Shown: positions 43,936 to 55,833 of the stretch, in pieces
Layout: every line of letters begins with the position of its first letter
Numbering within the stretch: the stretch's first letter is position 1
Made by a program: the position numbers and the translations under genes
The notes under the pieces: model-generated
Told to the model about the DNA's origin: nothing
Seen by the model: only the letters and a program-made list of their open reading frames with translations
The model's database searches: none
Source: Prostheceraeus crozeri
Taxonomy: Eukaryota > Platyhelminthes > Polycladida > Euryleptidae
Assembly (NCBI GenBank): GCA_907163375.1
Contig: CAJQUW010014304.1
Coordinates: 124,001-188,000 of the forward strand
DNA: 64,000 nucleotides
Direction: 5' to 3'

Positions 43936-46266
43936 ATTGCTACTGTCAACGCAGAATTTTTACTAAATAAACTTGGGAACCAAACTGGAGAAATTCTTCG
44001 GTCACTGATAATGCGCTGTGACAAGTGACAAGTAACCCGTGATTTCAATCCTCGACGTGAGAAGCTTATCTTGATCAGCAAGTTTTGAATTCTTCTACTT
44101 GATCAGTGATAAGTTCTTACTTACCATATTCACCCACTTCATGACGGAAGGAAATTTACTTATCATGTTTGCTTTATCATTATGTGCGGAAGAAAAACAT
44201 ATAAAATTTCATAGTAAATGAATCATTAATAATTATTGCAGGACAGCCTGCATTTGGCGTATAGACCTACCTATCCAGTCACATTCAGCATTTGCTGTTT
44301 CTGTTGATATGCTTAACTCATGAGACACCTTCACTATCTTAAGGAATGTACGCAGCCTATTTCAATAAAACTTGTGTATAAGCTAAATTCCAACATCACA
44401 TTTTAAATAGAACGGGTGACCCAAAGGTCTTTCTGCCCAAAAGTGTTGTGAATGAATCTTCTGTATTTCTTATGCCGTAAATGAATATTCTATTGAAAGA
44501 TTTTGCAATAGATGCGCTCGTAGGTGGAGGTGAACAGACCGTAAGACGCATTGCAAGATGCTGTGTTCAGATCTTTTTTTACATTATTCACTAAGTTTTT
44601 GCACACATTTGTTAAATTAGAAGGAAGTTCTTGGCATTATCTAATTGCTACTTACTGTGCAGCACACTCCATTCTCCAAACAACTCCTTGGGAATTCAAT
44701 ATAATGCCTCTGAGCAACGAAATTTCAATACACTTGATGAGTGTTGGATTGCTGTAGCCTATAGCTTACAGGCAATAGGCCAGGAAAATCGAGACTTAAA
44801 CATGCGCGGAAAATTTTTTTACTTTTGGGTTCGAGAAGGATACACAACATATTTTACAAAAAATTCCAGGATACCATTCGGTCGACAGTCGCCGTCAAAT
44901 TTTTATTGAGAGGTAGCATGGACAGGCATAACTGCGTTTATGCTCAGTTTGTAACTGCGCTCTTGGATTAGAAGAAGGGCCGAGTGGACAGAGCACAGAA
45001 ATAAATTGCTCTGTGTGACAGACCATGGAGGTTGCACAGCGATTTTTCGAAAACATTCTTACTAATGTCGTCTTATGGAAATTCGTGAACATTGTGTCCC
45101 GTAAATATTAGCCATCTTTTCCCACCGGTAGTCTAGTGCCGACAACTCAGCATGGATGATATTCGTGGTTCCTGAACATGGCCTATGGGCTCGTCAGATA
45201 TATCGAAGATGCGCTTTCCATGTTTTCAATTTCCGTCAGTTTTGAACTTAGGACCCATCTGTTATCAATGTTCTCATTTGCTGTGACTAACATAGTTGCC
45301 ACTGCTGCGCTATTTTATCGTGCTGAGCTATTTCGATGTTTCCTGCGCTATTGTGCTCTTTCGTAGTGATAATGCGCTATTTTGATGCCAAAGCTAAAAA
45401 ATGATAAAAGTGATATCTCTAACATATATTATTGTACACGAGTCCTTCATTTGATTGCCGGAGTACGTTCACTAATTTTTCAAGCTTCCAAATCTATTTC
45501 TAAAATATTGTTGATTTAAGTAGCATGTGAGATCTTTTGTAGCAGGATGACATAAATTTTACCTATAAGCAGATCAGTATTATTGTTTCTACTGAATTTG
45601 CCATATGTACGTGAGAATGGATGGTTTTAATTCTTGGAATTCTTGACAGAGCATAACAATATGACAAATTGGAAATTCTAATTTGACAACTATAATTTGA
45701 TTTGTGTCACAACAAATTGAAAAGCATAATGACAATTCCTTGAAGCTTCTTTACCTCCAAACATTACCTCGATAGACAAATCAATGAACAATGGTGCGAA
45801 TCTGCGCGTCTGCTGAGTTCTATTTGGTTCCTTTTCTTGTCAGACACGATGAAAGAAAAAAATACATCAATCCAATGCGAGGCAGCTGGCAGTTTTGTGT
45901 TGAAATGAAATTTTCTAAGTTTCCGATTTAGCGGAAAATGCGAAGTCTAGAGCCATTAAGTTTAACATAAAATATCTTCAGGTCACTTTCTTTGATGTGC
46001 CTGTGTTGCTATCATGTTTCTGATCGACCATGTATGCGAGAATGTGGATTAAATTGCTCAATATGCTTGTATTTGCGGATATTCGAGCTTGCCAAATCTG
46101 AATGTGTTAATCTTCATAGACAGGGGTGCATGAACATGATAGAAAATGACCTGAAGACATTCCATGTCAAAAATTATGACTCTGGGCTTGGTACTTTTCG
46201 TTTAATCAGAGAAAACACAGAACATTTCATTTTCACCAAAAACTGCACTATATCTCCCATTGGATT
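43936..46266. other. AT-rich stretch without a recognised gene
   Basis: Short frames only, none with domain-like sequence. Its last part (about 45,786-46,250) belongs to a dispersed repeat family also found at 54,540-55,310 and inverted at 51,007-51,160. Confidence 0.5.
45786..46250 (+). repeat. Dispersed repeat, copy 1
   Basis: Shares with 54,600-55,300, in the same order, words such as CTTGTCAGACA, CCATTAAGT, GCTTGCCAAATCTGAATG and ATGACCTGA-GACATTCCA. The copies are diverged. No coding capacity is seen. Confidence 0.6.
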
Positions 46267-47738
46267 AACATGCAGGGATCCTAATTTTCCGTCTTTTTAC
46301 GGATTTCCGTCTTTTTTTTCATGATTTTGAACATTCTCGAGATTGGTACAAATATGCAAAAAAATATAAGGGGAGGGGGGGGGGTGAGGTAGGAGGTGCG
46401 TCGCCCAATCTCAAAGCTATTCAGAAATATGTATGTTAATCTCTGTCCCCTGTCACTTGATTGATAGTATTTTTGTAATGCCAATTAACCGCAAAATCTA
46501 AAATTGTCGCGCTTCGCGCGACTTCCTTTTAATTGCAGGTTTTTTTTAAAATGCAGTGTCACATTTTCAGTTCAATTTCAGTTTCTTCTGGTGACTACGT
46601 CAATGAGGGTAGGCTCTAATCGTTTTGTTGGATTTGTTATCAATCTATTATCACATCCCAAGTGGTCTTCCAAAACAACTGATTCTAAGGAATCTTCATG
46701 AAATGCGCAATATATCATATAAGCTTCTCGTCATTGATATGACTGTGATATTTAGGCCTACTCGTATCAAAGAATTGAAGTTCTCAAAGACTATTTGACT
46801 ATGATTTATTTGTTAACGTTTTTGTTCAGTTAATGTGCTTTTTTTTGAATATTCAAGCCATGTTATTTGAGTGATGAAAATTGAGTTGTAAATGAAAATA
46901 TGTTGTTAGACTTAGAATCATGTAAATTCATATCAGATGAGTCACTAAAATAATTCGTGTTTTCATTCTATCTAAAGATCTACAATACGAAATTATGATT
47001 CGATTTTTAAAATTTTCATTTATGCCATTATATCTATTCACACCATTGGTATTTAATGAAATGAAACAATGCCACTTAACTCAGATTGCAGCCAGGCGAC
47101 AAAGACAGTATTAAACTTCAAATGGTGAAAACTGTTTATTTTGGTGACTCATTATTTACCAATGCTCATTTAAGTTTTAACGATATAACGACTTTTTCTA
47201 AGCATGCATGTAGCTTCTCAAGATTGGATATTGACTAATATGAATAAAGCGTAGAAATTGCTTCTGACTTCTCTAGCGCAGCCAGAATTCGCGCGATCAT
47301 AGAAAAATCAGGAAAACACTGTCATCTGATTAATGGCAACAGCAACTACTTGACCAATGCAGACCATTTTTCTTCAGCAACAGTTGGCATGCATGTAGCA
47401 TTGAAGGTACTTGTTTATGCTACGACGGCGATGAGGCCAAATAGTGATCTTTATTTATGCGGCTTGCTGCAAGTGAAGTATCGGTATTCGCTTCGAAATT
47501 GTATCTGATCAAGAGAAAGAAGGCATTTACATAGACCCTAAGAATTGTAGTAAAGGACGTTAGACTCGTTTTATTCATACCATTCATTATATTTACATCT
47601 GTGTGCTATTGGTACATGACTAGAACACAGTTTAAACAGCCGAAGCAGGTAACATAGGCCTATTCCTGTTCGAAGGACGGGCATTTCAGTTTGTTTTGCA
47701 TAACTTTCAAATATTGTATAAACGATCAAATGGATTAG

Positions 47739-50348
47739 GACCACTGTTCTACTCGCTGGCTTTCTTCTTATGAATGCGCATGTCACGTTCTGGAGCTCTT
47801 GGATTCTTACACTGTTTTCTTTTACACCTACCTGGGAGAAGATGTTGGTATTCATCGCCATTTTATCATTGATATATTTCGAAGAATGAATGTTTCAGAA
47901 GACGCCGAAAACTTTTTGATGAACTTGCAAACTGAACTGCGTCAAAAGAGGTTCACAAAGGCTGGTCAGAAAAGGCTGCAACGCATAAACGATTGCCTGT
48001 TTGTTGAAAGAAGGAGGCTCATTGTGATACTGAAACTCCATAGAAGCGTTCTATCACTTTTACGAAAGTACACTCTTCTTTTTCAAAAACCAGAAGCAAT
48101 GGTTCACCTTGTTTATGAAGAGTTAGAAACTATTTTCCGTGAGTTCTTGAGTTTCTTCATCAAAGCTGAAGATATTGCGCACAAATCTGGCGAAGCACTT
48201 TATGAGCTTAACCTTGATGACAAATCGATTTACCTGCCAGTCCAAAACATCTTTTTTGGTGATGCTAGAGAAGGGAATATGTCCTCCCATCATTTGAAGA
48301 AGCAATTATTTTCTGCTTATTTGGTCACTGCGACATATCTCCGAGATAAGATGCCATACAAGAACAAGTTATTGCGGCATTTGTCAGCATTGTCACCAGA
48401 TATGAGATTTCACTCCGTCGGGCAGAGCTACTTGATGCACCTGGCATTCGATCACTCCAGCATATTAAATGACGATAAAAAATGTAATATCGAGAAGGAA
48501 ATCAGAAATTACTCTGTAGATCCAGCTCTAGAACATCTTCCAGTTACAAGAATCGATACTTACTGGTACAAGCTTAGCGAAACATATCCAACTCTTAGCA
48601 AGCTTTTTTTGATCTACCTAACAATCATAAGCGCTCCAGAGGTAGAGAGATCCTTTAGCAGGATGACATCAAGTCTCAATGAGAAGACATCACAGATGAA
48701 GATCGAAACATTGGATGCAATCCAATCTATTAAGCAGTATCTCCTGATACACAATCAAAATGCTGTTGAGAAATTCGTGCGAAATGATGCTCTTCGTGAT
48801 CCTGTTCCGAAGGAATTAGTAAAAAAGATGCTAGATGCGTACATGAAAAGGCAAGAGAACCTTGAGACACAGAAACAAAGGAAAACTGCGTTCTTGAGTA
48901 CATTGGCAATAACACCTAGAAAATCCATCGCCAGAAGTATGTTTAGAAGAATTGCTATTGAAGCTGCTGAAAAAGCCAGAAGGAAGCATAGAAAGCAAGC
49001 TTTGATTTCGCTAGCAGCAGGAAGAAACAAGAAACGTTTGCAAAAGGAACCAATTTTGAAGATGCCAGTTAAAGAAGCTGGACAGGATGAGAGGAAGAAG
49101 ATGCCAGTTGAAGAAGCTGGAAAGGATGAGAGGAACAAGATGCGAGTTGAAGAAGCTGGACAGGATCAGAAGAAGAGGCGAGTTGAAGAAGCTGGAAAGG
49201 ATGAGAGGAAGAAGATGCCAATTGAAGAAGCCGAGAATCAGAGGAAGAAGAGGCGATTTGAAGAAGCTGCACAGGATCAGAAGAAGAGGCGAGTTGAAGA
49301 AGCTGAGGATCAGAGGAGGAAGAGGCGATTTGAAGAAGCTGGAAAGGATGAGAGGAACAAGATGCGAGTTGAAGAAGCTGGAAAGGATGATAGGAACAAG
49401 ATGCGAGTTGAAGAAGCTGGACAGGATCAGAAGAAGAGGCGAGTTGAAGAAGCTGGAAAGGATGAGAGGAAGAAGATACCAATTGAAGAAGCCGAGAATC
49501 AGAGGAAGAAGAGGCGAGTTGAAGAAGCTGAGGATCAGAGGAGGAAGAGGCGATTTGAAGAAGATGAGGATCAGAGGAGGAAGAGGCGAGTTGAAGAAGC
49601 TGAGGATCAGAGGAGGAAGAGGCGATTTGAAGAAGCCGAGAATCAGAGGAAGAAGAGGCGAGTTGAAGAAGATGAGGATCAGAGGAGGAAGAGGCGAGTT
49701 GAAGAAGATGAGGATCAGAGGAGGAAGAGGCGAGTTGAAGAAGCTGAGGATCAGAGGAGGAAGAGGCGAGTTGAAGAAGCTGAGGATCAGAGGAAGAAGA
49801 GGCGAGTTGAAGAAGCTGGAAAGGATGAGAGGAACAAGATGCGAGTTGAAGAAGCTGGACAGGATCAGAAGAAGAGGCGAGTTGAAGAAGCTGGAAAGGA
49901 TGAGAGGAGGAAGAGGCGAGTTGAAGAAGCTGAGGATCAGAGGAAGAAGAGGCGAGTTGAAGAAGCTGGACAGGATGAGAGGAACAAGATGCGAGTTGAA
50001 GAAGCTGGAAAGGATGAGAGGAACAAGAGGCGAGTTGAAGAAGCTGGACAGGATCAGAGGAAGAAGAGGCGAGTTGAAGAAGCTGAGGATCAGAGGAGGA
50101 AGAGGCGAGTTGAAGAAGCTGGAAAGGATGAGAGGAACAAGATGCGAGTTGAAGAAGCTGGAAAGGATGAGAGGAACAAGAGGCGAGTTGAAGAAGCTGG
50201 ACAGGATCAGAGGAAGAAGAGGCGAGTTGAAGAAGCTGAGGATCAGAGGAGGAAGAGGCGAGTTGAAGGCGCTGAAAAGGATCAGAGAAAGATTGATGAG
50301 AAGCAGACATCTCTGAAGCAAACATCTTTAAGAAGTTTCTATAAATGA
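47739..50348 (+). CDS. hAT transposase C-terminal exon with long Glu/Lys/Arg repeat tail
   Basis: The frame opens at 47739 just after an AG and has no convincing ATG, so it is likely a 3' exon. It begins with STRWLSSYECA, matching the TRW region of hAT transposases. The hAT dimerisation motif follows: YPTLSKLFLIYLTIISAPEV, then ERSFSRM. After it comes a basic linker and then about 400 residues of 12-14-residue repeats such as VEEAGKDERNKMR and VEEAEDQRRKRR, predicted to form a long charged helix. The end KQTSLRSFYK is non-repetitive. A hAT transposase normally ends soon after the dimerisation domain, so the tail is an unusual addition. The N-terminal BED finger and part of the catalytic region are not seen here. 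Confidence 0.65.
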   Translation, partial: DHCSTRWLSSYECACHVLELLDSYTVFFYTYLGEDVGIHRHFIIDIFRRMNVSEDAENFLMNLQTELRQKRFTKAGQKRLQRINDCLFVERRRLIVILKLHRSVLSLLRKYTLLFQKPEAMVHLVYEELETIFREFLSFFIKAEDIAHKSGEALYELNLDDKSIYLPVQNIFFGDAREGNMSSHHLKKQLFSAYLVTATYLRDKMPYKNKLLRHLSALSPDMRFHSVGQSYLMHLAFDHSSILNDDKKCNIEKEIRNYSVDPALEHLPVTRIDTYWYKLSETYPTLSKLFLIYLTIISAPEVERSFSRMTSSLNEKTSQMKIETLDAIQSIKQYLLIHNQNAVEKFVRNDALRDPVPKELVKKMLDAYMKRQENLETQKQRKTAFLSTLAITPRKSIARSMFRRIAIEAAEKARRKHRKQALISLAAGRNKKRLQKEPILKMPVKEAGQDERKKMPVEEAGKDERNKMRVEEAGQDQKKRRVEEAGKDERKKMPIEEAENQRKKRRFEEAAQDQKKRRVEEAEDQRRKRRFEEAGKDERNKMRVEEAGKDDRNKMRVEEAGQDQKKRRVEEAGKDERKKIPIEEAENQRKKRRVEEAEDQRRKRRFEEDEDQRRKRRVEEAEDQRRKRRFEEAENQRKKRRVEEDEDQRRKRRVEEDEDQRRKRRVEEAEDQRRKRRVEEAEDQRKKRRVEEAGKDERNKMRVEEAGQDQKKRRVEEAGKDERRKRRVEEAEDQRKKRRVEEAGQDERNKMRVEEAGKDERNKRRVEEAGQDQRKKRRVEEAEDQRRKRRVEEAGKDERNKMRVEEAGKDERNKRRVEEAGQDQRKKRRVEEAEDQRRKRRVEGAEKDQRKIDEKQTSLKQTSLRSFYK
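49065..50275 (+). repeat. 36-42-bp coding VNTR inside the hAT transposase
   Basis: About 32 units with core GAGTTGAAGAAGCTGGA, all multiples of three bases. Because no unit contains a stop in several frames, long overlapping frames appear on both strands; only the frame continuous with the transposase is supported. Confidence 0.9.
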
Positions 50349-51006
50349 GGTTTAGATGACGTAGCTTCTTTTCTTGTGTTTTTTGCTTTGTTTTAAGTTT
50401 TTGACAATCATCTTCCACCATAGTTTAGTTTTGTTTTTTGCACTCAAAAGAAAAATTGACTGCTTCCACTAAAAAAATCCAATTATGATTTCTGATGCAG
50501 TACTTTGTTAGTAATTCGCATTAGTAATTTGCAATACATTAAGCCAAGCCATTCTATTGCTCAGCATTTATTTTGCCTTTGACAACTCCTCATAAACTCT
50601 TTTGTTCATCATCATCATCAGTGCGATTGAGGTTGTTTTAAATGAAAATTCATGTTTTATAGAAAATTTGTTAGTTTTATTTTGGATTGAGCATGTACAT
50701 TTTCTTCGCAGAAATTTGGAGTAATGATGTTGGTCTCGTGCGTTTTCCTGTATGATATTGTTCTAAGTTGAAATTAAATGTAGCTATATATCTGTTTACA
50801 GCTAGAATTTTCCCAAACCAAAATTTCGTGTTCCTGTATGTCTCTAGAACCCGTGTTAAGCTTTAAATCAGTATAAAAATAACAATGTCTGTGATTATGT
50901 ACATGTTCAGAGGATGCCTATTTCTCGTTAAAATGTAAAATGGCATTTATGTTAATCAAAAAATTTCCGTCTTTTTTTTGGTCGCCTGTTAGGCTCCCTG
51001 AACATG

Positions 51007-51160
51007 TGTTTTCCTTTGATCCTGTCTGGCAAGAAGAGGAACCAGGCGGAACTCGGTAGACTCACGGACTAGTGGTGGCCACATCATTTTGTGAAAGTCT
51101 CATTTTTGGCCTCGTTCCCTGCAGAAGCTCGTTCTGGCTACCGGACTATTTTCATGGAGA
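51007..51160 (-). repeat. Dispersed repeat, copy 3 (inverted)
   Basis: Reverse complement of the first part of copy 2 (GCAGGGAACGAGGCCAAAAA, then CCAGACAGGATCAAAGG). It directly abuts the right end of the hAT element. Confidence 0.6.
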
Positions 51161-51839
51161 AAAGCTCGGAGGTATTTTAACATTTCGATTTTACTGCCAA
51201 GTCGGGAAATTCTATGGAAAGTTGACGGAAAGACTTCCCACTATCTTCCACCAGGCAATCGACTTCTCTGTGCGATGATATTTTTAGATCCAGCAACCGA
51301 ATTCAGCTAATGGACGAGGCCAAACGTGTGGATGAAACTGCAGCAGAGCTGGATAAGCGCAAACTGAAGTTACCTGAACGATGGTCAACCCGTCAGCATC
51401 CGAGAAGGCATACTCAAACGAATGAGTAGCATGATCCATAGACATTTTGGCAAATCTTCTTGATATCATGGACGCTTTAATGATACAATTCTACCCAAAA
51501 AACTTTTGTTTTTTTTAAATTAGATTTGAAGTCATAATGTTTTTAACCCTCTAACATCCAAGAAAAAATATTACGTTAACGTCCAGTGGGGGCCTTTGAG
51601 GCCCCCAGTGTATTTTTCATGATAATGACTACCTTTTTGTTTAGTTATGATACTGAACTCAATAAGGATGTTTAAGGAAAATACACATACAACATTTAAC
51701 ATTAATAGCTCTATAGTATAACACATTACATACATATGTAATATACATTTACTGTACATTGATACATGTAGGCCTCTGAGATTACCATGAAAATCAAAAC
51801 AATTCAGATATAGAAGCTTTTTATAGCGTATCTATAAAA

Positions 51840-53487
51840 TCAATCCATTGCACAATGTTTGCAGATGATGCGACAATGTTCATTACAAACGTTTCTTTCG
51901 CATTCATGGCAGATCTGTCTCACCTTCCTCTCCAATCGTCGAGGACAAAGGTAGCAGCGGCGTCTGGCGAGATTGAAGGTTCCGCGAACAGGTCCTGAAG
52001 TTCCAGCCGAAGAGACCTCTGCTTCGTCAGACACCGCCATCAGCTGTGTTCCTAGTTCTATCAGGAACAAACGGCGTCTATGAGATGCTGCAGGGTAGTA
52101 TTGAGGATGGATGGAGGTGTAGATGACAAAGGCATTGTAGGAGGCCAAGTCAATTAGATTGCAGAATATGGCAAATGGCCATCGCCTTGTCTTTCGTTTG
52201 CAAGAATATGTCCTGCACACTTGATCAAGAGTGTCGACTCCGGCCTTGTTTCGATTGTAATCGAGAATCATTTTTGGCTTTCTTGGTTCCTCTGGCGGAC
52301 ATTCATCGTCATGATGAAACGTTGAAATAAGTGCCACGGCTTTCCCTTTCTTGAACGTAGGAAACTAGAGTGACGTCTCGTTGGAAGCCAAAAATACTTG
52401 TGAATGGTTCGCGACCGGGTGATGGTTGCATTTCCTTCGGAAGCTCACCTTTATTCTTTCTCATTGTTCCGGAATATGTCAGATCACGACCAAGAAGTGC
52501 TCGGGCAACATCAAGGCTCGAGAAGAAATTTTCTGCAGTTATGTGACGGTCGGTGTTCGAAAGAAATTCCGATAATTCCAAAACAACTCGAAATGCTTGT
52601 CCTACCTCACGATTCGCGCCGATGCGTCCGGTATAGATTTGAAAATTGCAACAACAGCTGTTTTCAGAGTCTGCCAGAATCCAGATTTTTACGCCGTATT
52701 TTCCAGGCTTCGATGGAATATAGACTTTGAACGGGCATCTGCCTCGAAACGTCACCAGCTGCTCGTCAATAGTCACATTTTCTCCTGGTTTGTAGCAGCT
52801 CCGAAACCTTGAAGCAAAATACTGCGCTAGCTCTCGGATAGGAGCTGCTTTATCCGTGATGCGTCGGGCAACTCTGGTATCCCGATTATCAAATCTCAAG
52901 TACCGACGGATTTCACAAAATCGCTGACGAGACATGGCTCTGTTGAAGATACTGCGTCCATGATCATTACTCCACATTTGCTGTATCGGTTCGTGCTTAG
53001 CTCTGTAGACACCAGCTAATATAAGTACACCAATGAACACGTAAATTTCCTCTGAGTTAACGTCTTTCCAAGCGGCGTTTCTGCGACGACCTTCTTGATT
53101 GCTAAACGTAACGATCTTATTCACGACTTCCGCAGTAAAAAAAAGTTTGAAAGCATGAGCGACGCTTTCACCTCCAGAGATGGCCTGCCGAGTAGGTCCT
53201 TTGGCTTCACGAAGAACGTTGTGACGTCGAGGTTGTCCACCACTGCTGCTCACAGAATTACGATTCCAGATCTCTTGACCATTCTTTGACACCATTTGTC
53301 CGGAATGCCCCACATCGACGCTGTGAATACTCGAATTGGCCTGTTCTTCGTCGGCGGAGCTGTGCGATTCAGATGATGCGGTGCCGTCATCCGGCTCGGA
53401 CTCATCAGACGTCAAATGAACGTCATCGTGAGTTTCAAACAATAACTGATTTGCCAAGTTGGCAGCGGCTCGGCGTGGGCGAGACAT
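51840..53487 (-). pseudogene. piggyBac transposase, single frameshift
   Basis: The upstream frame (52309-53487) begins MSRPRRAAANLANQLL and carries the DDE_Tnp_1_7 domain: NVTIDEQLVTFRGRCPFKVY (first Asp) and KIWILADSEN (second Asp). It shifts frame near 52,320-52,337, after DVTLVSYVQ; the second frame (51840-52337) resumes with ALISTFHHDDE, then DYNRNKAGVDTLDQV (third Asp region) and the Cys-rich C-terminal domain (CYLCPRRL...CHECERNVCNEHC). All three parts of a piggyBac transposase are present, so the copy is recent but interrupted. Confidence 0.85.
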
Positions 53488-53714
53488 GCAGAATGTCGAG
53501 TCGATCGTGTAGAAATGCGAACGTTGTCTGTGCAGTCACTATAGCTGATCGAGGCTGGGGATTTTAGGAGCGTCATGTGATTGGATGCGATGTGATTCGA
53601 TGCCTTCTCACATGACACAATTATGCAAGCAGAGCGATAACTGTATACGTGTGGCTGATGCAAGAATGGGACAGAACCATCGCGATGAAAACCATCTCTC
53701 TCGCTACGTATTCA

Positions 53715-53782
53715 ACAGTGATGTAAATTATGACAATCACATGTGGCCTGCCACATGTGATTGTCATAATTTACATCACTGT
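53715..53782. repeat. Perfect 33-bp hairpin inside the piggyBac
   Basis: ACAGTGATGTAAATTATGAC... pairs perfectly with 53750-53782 across a 2-base loop (CT). It lies between the transposase start and the right terminal repeat. Confidence 0.85.
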
Positions 53783-54539
53783 AATACACCTGTAATCATA
53801 AATTATTTGTTCAATTGTGATTTTATGATGCGTGAACTACACATGTAGTGAATTTTATTCAATCTTTAATCTATCATGTACTATTGGCTCTACCTGATAT
53901 CACAAAAAGAGCACAAAGCATGCAAAATTTGTCAAAATAGAGCTGGGGGCCTCTGAGGCCCCCACTGGTACTTAACGCTACAAAAAATCTAGAGCCATAT
54001 AGCACCTAAACTAGTGCGCATGGAGACTTAAGAATTCACATACATGTTCTAGACATGATAATTGAAGTTCTCAGGAAATCTAATTAAACTTGCTCAAAAA
54101 ATGGATAGTCAGGAATAAAAATAAAAGTCGCTGGGGCCTCAGAGGCCCCCATGGACGTTAAAGGGTTAAATGGTTATTCAGATTGTATTTGGGTCATCCA
54201 GTAGATAATTCGTCCTTTAACAATTTTTCTAAGTTTTAGCATGATAAGGTGCCTGAAATTAAGTTCGCATGCTTATTGAGTATTTTTTTGGAGGTAGGTT
54301 GGTGTAATCTACTAATGTTTCTTACATAATGTAACGTGCAGTTATATATATACATCGCTGTGTACGTACATGCGTAAACTTTGCTTTGACAGATTTCGAC
54401 GTATTTATCTTAGCCGATTGTCTCGAGTTTTCTTTCTAGAGTCTAGCGCTATTTTACTTAGTGTGCGCTCTTTTCATACTTTTCTTGAGTGACAACTATG
54501 ATGACTAATCAAATAAGACAAAATATTCCGGCAGCCAGA

Positions 54540-55310
54540 ATGAGTTTCAGCAGGGAACGAAGCCAAAAGTGAGACTTTCATAGAATGATGTACAACCTAT
54601 ACCTACTACAAATCTGTACGTTAGCTGAGCTCTGGCTCTCCTTGTCAGACATGATTAAAGAAAAATTCATGATAATCCTATGGGAAACAGACCGCAGTTT
54701 TTGTTAACTTATCGCAGTCTGTCTTATCTATAGCGGGTTTTGTTTTCTCTTGTCAACTTAAAACCATTAAGTATAGAGCCATAACTTTTGATATGTAATG
54801 TCATCAGGTTATTTCCTATCATGTGTGTGTGTGTGTGATATTATTATGATTCTGATCGGTGATGTATACGAGAACGTGGTTCTCGGTGGACAAAGTGCAT
54901 GTTATAAAACAGCATGTTTATGTCTGCAGACAGTAGGAGGCTTGCCAAATCTGAATGAGTGTAACTTAATAGATAAATGTTCATGATGATCATAAATTCA
55001 GAAAAAATTTCCTCAACCTAGAATTATTTTGTAAAATGAGAGAAAGTGGGGACACAAGTGATCAATCCGTGGGCGAAGCGTTCTGTCGTGTTTATTTCTC
55101 TCATTATATTTTAGTTTGAAGAAATTTTGTTCTGAATTTATACCGTAATCAATATACTAACCGATGGATTCGATGGATCAGTTCATAAAGACGATAAGAA
55201 ATGACCTGATGACATTCCAGGTCAAAAATTGTGGCTCCAGACTTTGTAGGTCTACCTTTCAATTGATAGGAGAATACATAGAAAACTTCATTTTGAAAAA
55301 TGTGCGATCT
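54540..55310 (+). repeat. Dispersed repeat, copy 2
   Basis: The longest copy; its first part (GCAGGGAACGAAGCCAAAAG) matches the inverted copy at 51,007-51,160 and its later part matches 45,786-46,250. It includes a TG microsatellite at about 54,822-54,837. Confidence 0.6.
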
Positions 55311-55591
55311 GTTGAATGAAATGATACAACGGTATTCTGAAGAAAAACTTGACAAAGTTGCTTTTCATAGCTTTTGAGTGACGCAGTACTTTTACCCTTG
55401 CTCACTTTTAGTTGCAGCAACGAAATACCGAATTAGGCACATGACCGGGCACACGTTCTGCTGTATAATCTTGATATAAAAGATCGTTCGAATTCTTCAG
55501 TGTAACGTATCTAAAGGAATTAGTTAACATGACATTCATTTGTTAAAGTGCATGTATCATGTTGCAGTGTTCGAATGATATTAGTATGTGA

Positions 55592-55833
55592 CAGGGCTGG
55601 GACCGGTCAATCTTTCATAACCGGCTAACCCAATTATATTTTTAATCGGTTATATGAGGATCACCGGTATTTATTCAGTTGTGAAGGTTTATCGACAACT
55701 ACGGACCGAATTCCTCGAAACTTTCAACCGAATTCCTCCACTTGCAGTGCTTTGATTTCAATGTATAAGTTCATTACTTCACCGACGTCGTAACCGATTT
55801 TTACAGGTAACCGGTTAACCAATCCCAACCTTG
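55592..55833. mobile_element. hAT-like MITE, 242 bp
   Basis: Ends CAGGGCTGGGACCGGTCAA and, read inward from the right, CAAGGTTGGGATTGGTTAA. Internal copies of ACCGGT/AACCGG-like words occur near both ends. Flanking octamers GTATGTGA and TAATGGGA agree at five of eight positions, so the duplication has decayed or is absent. Confidence 0.6.

Larger units (their letters stand above)
46273..51000 (+). mobile_element. hAT-type DNA transposon, 4.7 kb
   Basis: Ends are CAGGGATCCTAA at the left and, read inward, CAGGGAGCCTAA at the right; each is near TTTCCGTCTTTTT. AACATG lies directly outside both ends (46267-46272, 51001-51006). hAT elements usually make 8-bp duplications, so the 6-bp match is shorter than expected. 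The interior holds a transposase exon with a hAT dimerisation domain. 46,273-47,738 shows no clear upstream exon and 50,349-51,000 is 3' non-coding. Confidence 0.7.
51543..54169 (-). mobile_element. piggyBac-type DNA transposon, 2.6 kb
   Basis: Flanked by TTAA at 51543-51546 and 54166-54169. Terminal repeats are CCCTCTAACATCC and CCCTTTAACGTCC. Subterminal palindromes GGGGCCTCTGAGGCCCC or close variants occur at about 51,588, 53,943 and 54,133. The transposase runs leftward between them. Confidence 0.85.

Noticed and set aside
43318-44028. Frames of 236 and 188 residues on the plus strand
   Set aside because: They cover the same 28-bp satellite and the end of the palindrome and overlap each other in different frames.
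44551-46701. Frames of 60-110 residues in the AT-rich stretch
   Set aside because: No domain-like sequence, no promoter and no splice context; several overlap a dispersed repeat or the hAT 5' part.
49011-50421. Long antisense and alternate-frame products of 409-450 residues
   Set aside because: By-products of the 36-42-bp repeat in the hAT transposase, open only because unit lengths are multiples of three.
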